From positions 1 through 64,000 of the IMG/VR virus record IMGVR_UViG_3300022925_001882: DNA of 64,000 nt. One strand, written 5' to 3'. This DNA is from a virus. Positions 42,623-50,923 of the stretch are shown one piece after another (position 1 is the first letter of the stretch; every line of letters starts with the position of its first letter). The notes below the pieces were generated by a model. It worked only from the letters and a program-made list of their open reading frames with translations. It was not told the origin of the DNA and made no database searches. The position numbers and the translations under genes are program-made.

Positions 42623-43360
42623 TTACCTTTTTGCTCTACCGACTGGTCCTGTTGATACGTCTACGTTTACGTCTTCGACATCGCCGACGACTTCTGGAGC
42701 ATTAACGTCTACTACGTCAGTTCCTTCATCACCTGTTACGTTCATTACAGGATCAGAAACATCCATACTGTCAACACCAACTTCTCCGTCACCTAAACCT
42801 GAGTCTACGTCACCGTCAAATGCATCTACAACATTTCCACCTGTAATACCTGCTAATGCTTGATCAAGTTGACCTTTAACAGATACTAAACACTGATTTA
42901 ATTCTGCAAGACCTTGTCCTGCTGTTTGATCAAATGCTTGTGCTTCGTTAACACCGATTTCTGTTTGCACAGAATCTACTAATGCAGGCATTTCTTTGAC
43001 TAACATATCTGAAACTTCTTCTAACATTTTCTGTACAGAATCAACCATGTCTTGTGCGGCTAAGATTACTTGTGATCTATTAACTTCTTCATTTTCTGTA
43101 ATGATTTTAGTTCTAGGTGCTTCAGGAGCAATTTTGTAATGCTCTCTGAGAGCCTGCTCTACAAACACTAACTTCATATATGCTGGATATTCAGCACCAA
43201 AGTTCTGAGATTCTTTTGCTTCAGCAATTAAACCCTTTACTTTATTATGCATAGTTTGAGTCTGGATTTTGTTCAAGCCCTTGACGTTAAAATCAACTTC
43301 AAAGTTTTCTTTCAAAGCCTTGACTGCAACTTCTTGTGTGTTTAAATCATTAAGTTTCAT
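42623..43360 (-). CDS. Unknown helical late protein with acidic C-terminus
   Basis: 245 residues. The first ~170 residues are helical with coiled-coil tendency (AAQDMVDSVQKMLEEVSDML, then ALVDSVQTEIGVNEAQ). The last ~75 are Asp/Val/Gly-rich and low complexity, ending GPVGRAKR. It has a late promoter 34 nt upstream. An acidic disordered tail on a helical late protein would suit a capsid-core or scaffold-associated protein, but there is no specific match. Confidence 0.75.
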   Translation of the reverse strand: MKLNDLNTQEVAVKALKENFEVDFNVKGLNKIQTQTMHNKVKGLIAEAKESQNFGAEYPAYMKLVFVEQALREHYKIAPEAPRTKIITENEEVNRSQVILAAQDMVDSVQKMLEEVSDMLVKEMPALVDSVQTEIGVNEAQAFDQTAGQGLAELNQCLVSVKGQLDQALAGITGGNVVDAFDGDVDSGLGDGEVGVDSMDVSDPVMNVTGDEGTDVVDVNAPEVVGDVEDVNVDVSTGPVGRAKR

Positions 43361-43369
43361 ATTAAATTC

Positions 43370-43930
43370 CTAGTAATCTGTCGTAGATATATTGTATTTA
43401 TCTTGTTCCGTAGAATTTCTGGGTTTTTTAAACCGATTTTTTTTGTGTTCTTCAAAAATTCTACGTTGTTGTTCTTTAGATGTATTTATTAGTCTTTCTA
43501 AGTTATACACAATTTGTTTCTTGCGACCTAAATCATCCTGTAATTTAGTTAACTGTATTAATCTATGATCTAAATCCTTTGTTGTACTTTTGTAACCTCT
43601 AGTATGAACTGCAATGTCTAAATTGATGGATGCCATTTTGCCATCTAGGCTATAAACTTCTTTTGCCCTTTCAGTATTACGATTGTGAGAAAATACGCAG
43701 TATGCCATTGCATTTCTTGCATTTATAAATTCATATGATTCTTCCCAATCATTGCATGATACTTTGTACAAGTGACTGCCTTGATCTTTTCGTATTCTGT
43801 ATTTGCCAAAGGCTTTGATACCAGACCTGTCGTTACTAATATAAAGATTTTTTAATTCTCTAATTAGTTCTCCTTTAAACATCTGTTTAATTTTGTTGCG
43901 AGTTTCTTCTGCATTTATCTTCTTTTTCAT
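43370..43930 (-). CDS. Unknown basic helical protein
   Basis: 186 residues, Lys/Arg-rich. An alpha/beta N-terminal domain (KNLYISNDRSGIKAFGKYRI and YKVSCNDWEESYEFINARNA) is followed by a long coiled coil (LDHRLIQLTKLQDDLGRKKQ onward) and a basic tail. It overlaps the upstream gene by ATGA. Function not recognised; DNA or RNA binding is possible from charge alone. Confidence 0.75.
   Translation of the reverse strand: MKKKINAEETRNKIKQMFKGELIRELKNLYISNDRSGIKAFGKYRIRKDQGSHLYKVSCNDWEESYEFINARNAMAYCVFSHNRNTERAKEVYSLDGKMASINLDIAVHTRGYKSTTKDLDHRLIQLTKLQDDLGRKKQIVYNLERLINTSKEQQRRIFEEHKKNRFKKPRNSTEQDKYNISTTDY
43395..43402 (-). promoter_or_regulatory. T4-type late promoter GATAAATA
   Basis: Minus strand GATAAATA, 34 nt before the 245-aa gene, within the 3' end of the 186-aa gene. 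Confidence 0.6.
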
Positions 43931-44367
43931 ACGTTCTCCATAAAGTATATATTATTCAATTCAGGTGTAGTATCTAAAAAGTCAGGTAAGTCTACACTTT
44001 CTGTACCGCATTTAATCATAGGTATTTCATGGCAGTCTTTTACAAGAAAGCCTAAAGGTCCTATGTCATCATCAAACACCGAATTGTTTTGTACTTTAAA
44101 ATCAAATTTCCAATAATGAAAATCTTGTATGCTTTTGTCTATTAAAAATCCAAATGAAGAATTTTCTGTGTTGTCCTCTATACGATGAGGATAATGTAAT
44201 ATTTCTGGGTTGCCTCGCAAACTTATGCATTGCAATATAGTATCAAAGTTTGCTTGTGAATTTCTTTGAACTTGCCATAACGTATGGTTGTCCCCAACAG
44301 GCTTTGATCTGTTGAGAACATTAGTATGAGTAATGTCAAACAATGTGAAGCAAGTTATGGTTTTCAT
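43927..44367 (-). CDS. Unknown soluble protein
   Basis: 146 residues, not recognised. It begins MKTITCFTLFDITHTNVLNR, has FHYWKFDFKVQNN in the middle and an acidic end (DFLDTTPELNNIYFMENV). There is no Shine-Dalgarno; a CTAAATA late element is exactly 5 nt before the ATG, predicting a leaderless mRNA. Its stop overlaps the start of the 186-aa gene. Confidence 0.75.
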   Translation of the reverse strand: MKTITCFTLFDITHTNVLNRSKPVGDNHTLWQVQRNSQANFDTILQCISLRGNPEILHYPHRIEDNTENSSFGFLIDKSIQDFHYWKFDFKVQNNSVFDDDIGPLGFLVKDCHEIPMIKCGTESVDLPDFLDTTPELNNIYFMENV

Positions 44368-44372
44368 AGTTG

Positions 44373-44379
44373 TATTTAG
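44373..44379 (-). promoter_or_regulatory. Late promoter CTAAATA, 5 nt before ATG
   Basis: Minus strand CTAAATA, CAACT, ATG, directly after the strong terminator of the preceding unit. Confidence 0.6.
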
Positions 44380-44389
44380 TAGCCAAAAA

Positions 44390-44413
44390 AAAGCCTCTAA
44401 TAAAAGAGGCTTT
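44390..44413 (-). terminator. Strong terminator after the 123-aa virion protein gene
   Basis: AAAGCCTCT / AGAGGCTTT, 9-bp stem with a 6-nt loop, followed on the minus strand by eight or more T. Confidence 0.9.
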
Positions 44414-44433
44414 TTAATTCTTTAACTAAAAAC

Positions 44434-44805
44434 TTAGTTAGTGAATGTTGCTGATGCTACAACTGTTGATGTTCCACCAGTTGCTGTATCGATAGCAGAT
44501 GCTAAAGTAGTTGCGTCCCAAGCGCCAGTAGGATATACTGCGATTGAAAGATCATCAGTTGCATCGTTAGTGAACTCGTAAATGTAAACAATTGCTTTCT
44601 GCTGAATTGTTAACATTGCGATGTTTGCTAAAGTTGTGTTTGCCGCGATGTCTGCTAACTCAATGTTGAAGAAGTCTAACTTCGGCCCTTGAGGCTGAAC
44701 TGTTGAACCGCTTGAAACTGCGTTAACACCCGGGTTTGAATATCCAGTTGCGTCTAAACGTAATACTGGATAAAAGTCACCATTTGCTCTTGTAAATTGT
44801 GCCAT
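44434..44805 (-). CDS. Probable abundant small virion protein
   Basis: 123 residues, Ala/Thr-rich and beta-like, without charged low-complexity regions: DFYPVLRLDATGYSNPG, FNIELADIAANTTLANIAML, KAIVYIYEFTNDATDD. It forms its own transcription unit with a late promoter, a ~75-nt leader with two hairpins, and one of the strongest terminators in the window. That layout matches gp18 and gp19 and suggests high late expression, for example a capsid decoration or minor structural protein. No T4 counterpart recognised. Confidence 0.75.
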   Translation of the reverse strand: MAQFTRANGDFYPVLRLDATGYSNPGVNAVSSGSTVQPQGPKLDFFNIELADIAANTTLANIAMLTIQQKAIVYIYEFTNDATDDLSIAVYPTGAWDATTLASAIDTATGGTSTVVASATFTN

Positions 44806-44829
44806 TTTTCTTTTCCTTAATTTAAAGAC

Positions 44830-44888
44830 TCGTTCCGAGCCTGTATAGTTTGTTGTCCCTCACCGTGAGGTTCATACTATTATTTATT
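44830..44888 (-). promoter_or_regulatory. Late promoter (AATAAATA) and two-hairpin leader
   Basis: Minus strand AATAAATA at 44881-44888 followed by AATAGTATGAA, as at gp18. The leader has a CCTCAC-GGTGAGG hairpin (about 44855-44867) and a CTCG-GAA-CGAG hairpin (about 44832-44843). Confidence 0.6.
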
Positions 44889-44916
44889 CCGATTATGAAA
44901 AAATGCGGTGATATTA

Positions 44917-46065
44917 TTACTTTGCGGCGAGATTTTGAGCAGAAAAGCCCATTCTATTGACAAACTTGAGTCCATTAGCAACGAAACCTTCGTGTGTTTC
45001 ACTGCCATCATCTAAGTATCCTTTAACAGGACTAGCCTCTGCGGCTTTGTCTAATTGATCTACGATGTTCTGTTTTAGATTATACAATGCAATCCAAATC
45101 TTAAATGCACCCATAACACCGTCCTTGTGAGCATTGAAGTGATTAGTAATTTTAGTACGCATTGAGTCAGTCATTGGACGTTGCTCAACAAACTGAATAA
45201 AATCATTATACAAATTTGACAGGTCTTTGGCAACAATCTTTTTATTAATGAATACAGTAAACAAAGAATTAAATGCAGTACGTGCCTGTGGCGCTGAATT
45301 CATTAAGATACGAACAGCATCACCGTGTTGAGCAATTTCTGCTTCTGCTTGTGATTTCAATTTCGTGGGCATTTTAATCTTTGGTGTAATGGGCATCTTG
45401 CTAGGTACAATTGCTACATCACTATTGTTATGTAAGTTACCTATCGTACCGTCTAGTGATGATGACTCATCTGTAGTTTGTGCGTTAACTGGAATAAATG
45501 TATGCACACCTACTCCTGCTGTTTTTCCTTTTAGCATGTGACCAACTTCACTATCTGCTTTTACTTTGTATGCAATACCATTTGGATTCATTTTAAATGA
45601 GTAGTATCCGTCTTGGTCTTCTAATGGTTTTGCAAACAATAAGTCTCCCCAATAATAACCTAATGATCCTCTATCTGCTTTTTCTAATCCAGGCCATATA
45701 TCATCAATCAACTGATACAAGTCTCCTCGATCAACACCTCTATTCTTATCATACTGTCTAAACTCTTGGGGAGAAAACACTTGTCTTCCTGTACCGTCTT
45801 TCTTATTGAACATATGTTTGTCCATAATAGAGAATCTACCTTCTTTATTACGTCCAAAGATAAGAGCGGGATAGCCGTCCCACTTAATTGTGATTGTACC
45901 CGGTTGTGCGATTGTTTGTTCTATTGCACTAATTGCTTGTCTAGCACCCTCAACATCGCCTAAGAACACTAAATCTTCTGGGTGATCTAAGTGTCCCTTT
46001 GCTTCGACTAAGTTGATTTTTTCTAATGTACGTAAAGTATTAGATAATGATTCACTGAGGTTCAT
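44917..46065 (-). CDS. Putative nucleotidyltransferase/ligase-like protein (KxDG motif)
   Basis: 382 residues. TIKWDGYPALIFGR contains K61-W-D-G64, matching the adenylation motif I (KxDG) of DNA/RNA ligases. GYYWGDLLF (136-144) could be motif III, and THEGFVANGLKFVNR near the C-terminus contains EGFV (359-362) and Lys367, resembling motifs IV and V. The spacing between III and IV is longer than in typical ligases because of an inserted helical region (~225-335). If active it would form a covalent AMP-lysine. It is encoded just after the 413-aa unknown and close to gp41. The family is not one I can name; motif matches could be partial. Confidence 0.6.
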   Translation of the reverse strand: MNLSESLSNTLRTLEKINLVEAKGHLDHPEDLVFLGDVEGARQAISAIEQTIAQPGTITIKWDGYPALIFGRNKEGRFSIMDKHMFNKKDGTGRQVFSPQEFRQYDKNRGVDRGDLYQLIDDIWPGLEKADRGSLGYYWGDLLFAKPLEDQDGYYSFKMNPNGIAYKVKADSEVGHMLKGKTAGVGVHTFIPVNAQTTDESSSLDGTIGNLHNNSDVAIVPSKMPITPKIKMPTKLKSQAEAEIAQHGDAVRILMNSAPQARTAFNSLFTVFINKKIVAKDLSNLYNDFIQFVEQRPMTDSMRTKITNHFNAHKDGVMGAFKIWIALYNLKQNIVDQLDKAAEASPVKGYLDDGSETHEGFVANGLKFVNRMGFSAQNLAAK

Positions 46066-46067
46066 TG

Positions 46068-47309
46068 TTACCTCGTTTTCAGTGATGGTATTTTTTCTGC
46101 TCTAATTGCTGATTGAGTTTTAGATTCTTTAACAGATTTCTTTTGTGGTGCAAGTTCTGTTTTATAGAAGGTTTTAGGATCCATCGCATACATTTTTGAA
46201 TACTTTTGCTGTTCTTCTGCTGACAACGCATTACCACTAGAATCAGTCCACTGTTCTCCGTTATAAAAATATTCTGTTCCGCCTGCATCTTTAATTGCTA
46301 TGCCTGCAGGTATCTGTACGGGCTTCATTGGTGTTTCTTTTGATTTTAATTCAGGTTCTTTTGCACCTTGGGCTTGTACTGATTTTTGTATTACTTCTGC
46401 ACCTTGTGCATTCTTTGCTCCTACGGGTGTAACACCTACTGTAGAAGTTGCCGCCCAAGCACCGTCGGCTAACTGAGTTAAAATATCTCTATCAATGTTT
46501 GGCTTAGATGGATTCTTTGAATTGTTATACACATGTTCTAAGTTATCAATGATTTGATATAATACATCTTTACTTTTGGTATAATCAACATTTTGCATCC
46601 ACTGACCAAACCAGTCTTTCATAAAAACACTAAGTAGTCTACCACCTGCGGCTTCTACATCTGTTTCATGTGCTTGTTCGTCTATGATACTTTCTAAGAT
46701 CATATTCATTTCGACAAATTTAACCCACTCATTAAGATTACCGTTCCAACCAGGGTATGCTCTCCTAATTTCTTGTGTAGTCAAACCTTTATCAATTAAA
46801 TCTTTGATACTGTGTTGTTGCCATTTCATTTTACGTTTAGTAGGTACTTTAGGCTTGTTAAAGCCGTCTGTTTCTTTACCGAAATCTGATGTATCAGGTT
46901 TGTACTCACCGTACTTTTCATGTCCTTTCATTTTAGGATTAAACATTCTTCTCATTTTTTCTTGGAAGCCAGGCATTAAACGTTGTTTGTTGTCCGGATC
47001 CATATTTCCTTGAGAGTCTGGATTATTTGGATCATCACCAGTGACTGATCCTGGACCTAAAGGCGGATTAATTAATCCTGCTCTAAGACCTGAATCGATT
47101 GTACTCAATGCATCACTAACAAAGTCTCTTACAAATAATTTGTATGCTAATTTATCTTGTTTTGTTAGTCCACCTTTAAGTCCTAAACTAGGTGCTTTTA
47201 CTGTAGGGCCTCCTGTACCGCCCATGCCGCCCTGACCGCGGTATCGTTTGTCTCCAAACATCCAGTCGCCTAATTTATTTTCTTTGATAATGACTTCATC
47301 AAACTTCAT
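46068..47309 (-). CDS. Unknown protein, probably virion-associated
   Basis: 413 residues. A Gly/Pro-rich N-terminus (GQGGMGGTGGPTVKAPSLG) and a Pro/Asn/Lys-rich linker precede IKDLIDKGLTTQEIRRAYPG (~170-190). That helix-turn-helix-like motif has an echo in the 1247-aa structural protein (NEGLSTKEIQQLHP). A helical domain follows (~200-275), then a Gln/Ala/Lys-rich tail with EYFYNGEQWTDSSG. It begins 6 nt after the 80-aa gene. Function not recognised. Confidence 0.75.
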   Translation of the reverse strand: MKFDEVIIKENKLGDWMFGDKRYRGQGGMGGTGGPTVKAPSLGLKGGLTKQDKLAYKLFVRDFVSDALSTIDSGLRAGLINPPLGPGSVTGDDPNNPDSQGNMDPDNKQRLMPGFQEKMRRMFNPKMKGHEKYGEYKPDTSDFGKETDGFNKPKVPTKRKMKWQQHSIKDLIDKGLTTQEIRRAYPGWNGNLNEWVKFVEMNMILESIIDEQAHETDVEAAGGRLLSVFMKDWFGQWMQNVDYTKSKDVLYQIIDNLEHVYNNSKNPSKPNIDRDILTQLADGAWAATSTVGVTPVGAKNAQGAEVIQKSVQAQGAKEPELKSKETPMKPVQIPAGIAIKDAGGTEYFYNGEQWTDSSGNALSAEEQQKYSKMYAMDPKTFYKTELAPQKKSVKESKTQSAIRAEKIPSLKTR

Positions 47310-47315
47310 TGATAC

Positions 47316-47558
47316 TTACCCTTGATACTTTTTAATCGTCTTTGAAAAACGAGTTTTGTCTCTACCTCGGATAGCACTTAGCAGTTTCTTTTCTAACTGT
47401 TCAGCCTGAACATCATCGTAATTACGTTGAATGAATTCAATTAAATTGACCGCACTAGTAATAATATTGTTGCCACGAGACTCTACAATATGTGGGATAT
47501 CTCGGTTGCTACCAAAATTTTCTAGTTCTTCTAAAAGGCTTTTAGTTTTTTTCTGCAT
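47316..47558 (-). CDS. Small helical basic protein
   Basis: 80 residues. Helical with VNLIEFIQRNYDDVQAEQLE and a C-terminal RGRDKTRFSKTIKKY. Short conserved proteins of this kind occur in many T4-like phages, but I cannot name a function. AAGGAAT precedes the ATG and a CTAAATA late element is 19 nt upstream. It may be co-transcribed with the 413-aa and ligase-like genes. Confidence 0.75.
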   Translation of the reverse strand: MQKKTKSLLEELENFGSNRDIPHIVESRGNNIITSAVNLIEFIQRNYDDVQAEQLEKKLLSAIRGRDKTRFSKTIKKYQG

Positions 47559-47577
47559 AAGTATAATTCCTTACTAC

Positions 47578-47584
47578 TATTTAG
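47578..47584 (-). promoter_or_regulatory. Late promoter CTAAATA
   Basis: Minus strand CTAAATA, 19 nt before the 80-aa gene with AAGGAAT in between; a leadered arrangement. Confidence 0.55.
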
Positions 47585-47606
47585 TCAATCGTGACCATTT
47601 TGGATA

Positions 47607-49022
47607 TTATTTGTCTTTCAAAGTATTCAATAATGATTTTAATTTTGTACTTTGTACATCACCATTTACTCGTTTTTGCTCGGGCTCTACTTGATTTTCT
47701 ACTATTTCATTAGTCTGCCCTACTTGTGATGTTGTTTTAAACTTATCCATGATAGATTGTGCAGATGGTTGTGATGTGTTATGCGTTGGTGCATTAGTTC
47801 CTGGGTCTGTAATACGCAATGTTTCTATATCGAATGCTAATTCTACTTTTTGTCCTACCCCTGAACTTGATCTTGTCTTCATTAACTGAATTTGATACTG
47901 ACCACGTTCTCTCATGCTACGTGATGTAAAGATACCAAACACATTGTCTGCTGTATTGATTTTTGATATACCACCTGAGATATGACTGTGATCAAATTCA
48001 ATTTCATCAACTGAACTTCTGTTTAACTGTGATGCAGTTACGAATACTAAATCAAACTCTTTCGCCAAGTTACGTAATTCTTCTGATACATATTTGTCTT
48101 TAACAAACAAGTCACTAGGACTTACTTTAGCACTTACTGGCATTAACAAATCCAAATAGTCAACGCACATAAAGTCTAGTTTCATACCTGTTTGTATTTG
48201 TAATTCTTTGACATATGCTCTCAAATCATTTACTGTAGATTGAGCAGGCATATATTTAATTCTAAAGTTACCTGCGGCTTTTTGTTTCATCTTAACTTTC
48301 ATTTCAACATTGTCTAAGTCTTTAAATACTTCCTTAGACTTTGTATCAGTCAACATAGAATCGATACGCATTGCTGATAGTTCTTCACTCAATTCTAGTG
48401 TGATGTACACGCCTGATAAGCCTTGCTCTACCCAATTGACTGATAGATTTTGCATGAACAATGATTTACCTGAACCCGAACCCCCAGCAAAGATTTGCAG
48501 TTCACCTTTATTAAAACCACCATAGAGTTTTTGATCTAAGCAGGGCCAACCACATGATACTTGACCGTTGCTAGATTTAAGATGCATAAGACGAGCCCTA
48601 GGATCTTCAAAGTAATCGATACCTAAGTCTCTTTGTAATGATATTTGTACTGCATCTTTAATTAACTTTTCAACAGGATCATAATCACCTTTCTCTAACA
48701 AGTCTGCTGATGACATGATTGCTCTTTCTAATTCTTGTCTGCGAGTAAACGATTCAAACTCAGTCATAAACCATTCGTAATGACCATCGTCTAATTCATC
48801 AACTGTGTCGATTGTTTCTCCTGTTGTTGCTTTGATTTGCGTAGAGTCAGGCAATACCTTATATTGCTCTGAATGTTCTCTCATAAACTCTGCGACAGGT
48901 CTTAATCTTCTATCAAAGTTTTCTGCGTTAAAGATATTATTGACCCTAACAAACAACTCTGCATTTGTTATCATCATTCGCAAGAATAATTCTTGTACTT
49001 CTACGTTAAATTCTTTTAGCAA
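47607..49022 (-). CDS. 41: Replicative DNA helicase gp41
   Basis: 471 residues (T4 gp41: 475). DnaB/RecA-type hexameric helicase. An N-terminal helical domain precedes Walker A GGSGSGKS near 179-186, and YITLELSEE follows. MCVDYLDLLMP (near 280) is Walker B, LVFVTASQLNRS is the H3-like motif, and GISKINTADNVFGI with QIQLMKTRSSSGVG carries the arginine finger region. It unwinds DNA ahead of the fork and partners with gp61. Its start overlaps the end of gp61 by 17 nt. The C-terminal ~60 residues are polar and likely flexible. Confidence 0.95.
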   Translation of the reverse strand: MLKEFNVEVQELFLRMMITNAELFVRVNNIFNAENFDRRLRPVAEFMREHSEQYKVLPDSTQIKATTGETIDTVDELDDGHYEWFMTEFESFTRRQELERAIMSSADLLEKGDYDPVEKLIKDAVQISLQRDLGIDYFEDPRARLMHLKSSNGQVSCGWPCLDQKLYGGFNKGELQIFAGGSGSGKSLFMQNLSVNWVEQGLSGVYITLELSEELSAMRIDSMLTDTKSKEVFKDLDNVEMKVKMKQKAAGNFRIKYMPAQSTVNDLRAYVKELQIQTGMKLDFMCVDYLDLLMPVSAKVSPSDLFVKDKYVSEELRNLAKEFDLVFVTASQLNRSSVDEIEFDHSHISGGISKINTADNVFGIFTSRSMRERGQYQIQLMKTRSSSGVGQKVELAFDIETLRITDPGTNAPTHNTSQPSAQSIMDKFKTTSQVGQTNEIVENQVEPEQKRVNGDVQSTKLKSLLNTLKDK

Positions 49023-49980
49023 TTTTATTCCTCATAACTTCTACTTTAATTTTGCTGTTTGTTGCGGAGTCTAATATACTTAGTAGAGTATTCAGACGAC
49101 CATATTTAATTACAGCATCATTTGCATCTTTAATATCTTCTGACCAGTTAGGTAAAGACACATCAAAACCTAGTTCTAATGCTCTTTCACATATACTTAA
49201 ACCTGTTTTATCCTGATCAGGAACAACAATAACACGTTTACCCAATTTGTTAATGACAGCAACTTGATTGTCATTAATTGTGTCATGTGTCAGTGCTAAA
49301 CCGTTCATTGAGATAGCATCAAAAATACCTTCAAAAACTAATACGACTTCCCAACTATCTTTTTGTAAATCAGTACCAAATACATATCCTTGTTGTTGAT
49401 CATTTATGAACTTAGGATTTCTATCGTCCATAAATCTTATTGTACTACCTACAACTTTGTTTTCATATGTGTAAGGGATAATTATACCCTGCGATTGTCT
49501 TCCCTCTGCATTGGGATTAACCATAAAAGGATAGTCGTTGTGTTGTAATCCTCTTTTGTTCAAGTAGTCAATGTACACTTGATGATCTTTATTAGCAGTA
49601 TAAATCAACTCACCTTCTGGCATTGGCTTTTCTTTAAACGTAGGTAACTTCTGTTGTTTCTTTTTGTGTAGGATAGAATCTATCAAATCTTTGTGTTGAA
49701 TAGAATGCAACGACCATTTATTAATATCTTGGTCTGGCATATTACACCATGATAAAAAGTTACGTGTGCGTTTACTAATTGCTCTGCCTAGTTTGAAACC
49801 GCACTTAAAGCCACAATTAAAACAATGATAGTTCCAATCATCACCGTCTGCTTTAATTCCCCCTCGCATTCTTTTGTCAGGGTTATGTCCATTGTGATGG
49901 CAACAAGGCGCATTGAATGAAGTCCATCCACTCTGCGTCTGCTTCTTTTTGCCTGGGACAATCGTAAGTATATCAAACAT
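49006..49980 (-). CDS. 61: DNA primase gp61
   Basis: 324 residues (T4 gp61: 342). The N-terminal zinc domain has CC-x-H (Cys26/27, His29) and CFNC (53-56). The TOPRIM part has LVFEGIFDAIS near 218 and VVPDQDKTG near 255. It synthesises the RNA primers for lagging-strand synthesis together with gp41. A TATAAT box ends 7 nt before the ATG with a weak -35, so expression is probably early with a very short leader. Translationally linked to gp41. Confidence 0.94.
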   Translation of the reverse strand: MFDILTIVPGKKKQTQSGWTSFNAPCCHHNGHNPDKRMRGGIKADGDDWNYHCFNCGFKCGFKLGRAISKRTRNFLSWCNMPDQDINKWSLHSIQHKDLIDSILHKKKQQKLPTFKEKPMPEGELIYTANKDHQVYIDYLNKRGLQHNDYPFMVNPNAEGRQSQGIIIPYTYENKVVGSTIRFMDDRNPKFINDQQQGYVFGTDLQKDSWEVVLVFEGIFDAISMNGLALTHDTINDNQVAVINKLGKRVIVVPDQDKTGLSICERALELGFDVSLPNWSEDIKDANDAVIKYGRLNTLLSILDSATNSKIKVEVMRNKIAKRI

Positions 49981-49987
49981 ATCTGAT

Positions 49988-50016
49988 ATTATAGACGAAA
50001 ATAAGAGTTAAAACAA
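49988..50016 (-). promoter_or_regulatory. Possible early promoter of gp61
   Basis: Minus strand TTGTTT, 17-nt spacer, TATAAT. The -10 is perfect, the -35 weak (3/6). Confidence 0.4.
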
Positions 50017-50030
50017 GTAAACAGGGTAAC

Positions 50031-50831
50031 TTATCTAGCCAAAATAGTAACTATGTTACCCACATTAGATTCAAATTTAACCTTTACGAATGGATGATAG
50101 CCGTCGATTGTATAACCTATAGTCCTAGATTCACTCTCGCCTGTTTCTGCATTACCATATGTGTGTGTTTCAATATCATAAAAGTTTGCATCAACTAAAG
50201 TTGATCCTTGAATAGTGACATTGCCTACATAATTTGCATAGTCGATTGAAGTAGTTAATACAGGATTATCTTGCGTGTTGATAATACTTGAATAAAATGT
50301 TACTGCTTCTGAATTTGCATTAGCATTTGCATTAGGAAATGGTTGATCGTTTGGTATTGTTACGTTCTGTGATGGTACAAACGAAGGTAGTATTGAGTCA
50401 ACAATATTTAAATCACCTCTAGCACCTGCTTTAGAATCTACAAAGACAGGTAAATTAAGATTACCACTTGGCCATTCTAATGAATAAAAACATTTTTGCG
50501 ATTCAATATCTTCAATTTCAGCCGCTGTTGTGTTTAATTGAAATATACCGTTGACATCAAGTACAGGTGTCAATGCCTTTCTGAAAAGGATTTCGGTACC
50601 ATCTGAGTTGATGGCTCTAAATGATATTTGTTGACTTTCAGTTGCAATATATGACAAGTCAACAGGCTTTTGTTCCTGATTTAGAAACTGAAACTGTAAT
50701 TGATTATCGACACCTTTATTTAAGGTTAATGGTTTTGAATAAACTGGCATATATTTCCTCGGGCTTGTGCCTGACAAAACCACAACGATTTGTCTGACTG
50801 TATAAGTATATACTGATGTAGTGTAAGACAC
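50031..50831 (-). CDS. Virion structural protein candidate
   Basis: 266 residues from a GTG start with AGGAG 10 nt upstream. An internal ATG at 50750 also has AGGA, so a 239-residue product is possible. The sequence RKYMPVYSKPLTLNKGVDN followed by LQFQFLNQEQKPVDLS is an N-terminal pattern of marine T4-like structural proteins. The rest is beta-rich with an Asn/Ala repeat (NANANANS) near 170. A late promoter sits 23 nt upstream. Role in the particle unknown. Confidence 0.75.
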   Translation of the reverse strand: MSYTTSVYTYTVRQIVVVLSGTSPRKYMPVYSKPLTLNKGVDNQLQFQFLNQEQKPVDLSYIATESQQISFRAINSDGTEILFRKALTPVLDVNGIFQLNTTAAEIEDIESQKCFYSLEWPSGNLNLPVFVDSKAGARGDLNIVDSILPSFVPSQNVTIPNDQPFPNANANANSEAVTFYSSIINTQDNPVLTTSIDYANYVGNVTIQGSTLVDANFYDIETHTYGNAETGESESRTIGYTIDGYHPFVKVKFESNVGNIVTILAR

Positions 50832-50854
50832 AAATTTTAATCTCCTATAGAATA

Positions 50855-50862
50855 TATTTATC
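50855..50862 (-). promoter_or_regulatory. T4-type late promoter GATAAATA
   Basis: Minus strand GATAAATA, 23 nt before the GTG start of the structural gene. Confidence 0.65.
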
Positions 50863-50906
50863 TTTAGGTGCGTTTACCAAGAAATTTGACCATTTTTTTC
50901 ATCGTA

Positions 50907-50913
50907 CTAAATA
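50907..50913 (+). promoter_or_regulatory. Late promoter CTAAATA
   Basis: Plus strand CTAAATA, 10 nt before the ATG of the 130-aa gene; the leader would be only about 5 nt. Confidence 0.5.
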
Positions 50914-50923
50914 CTTTACAGAC

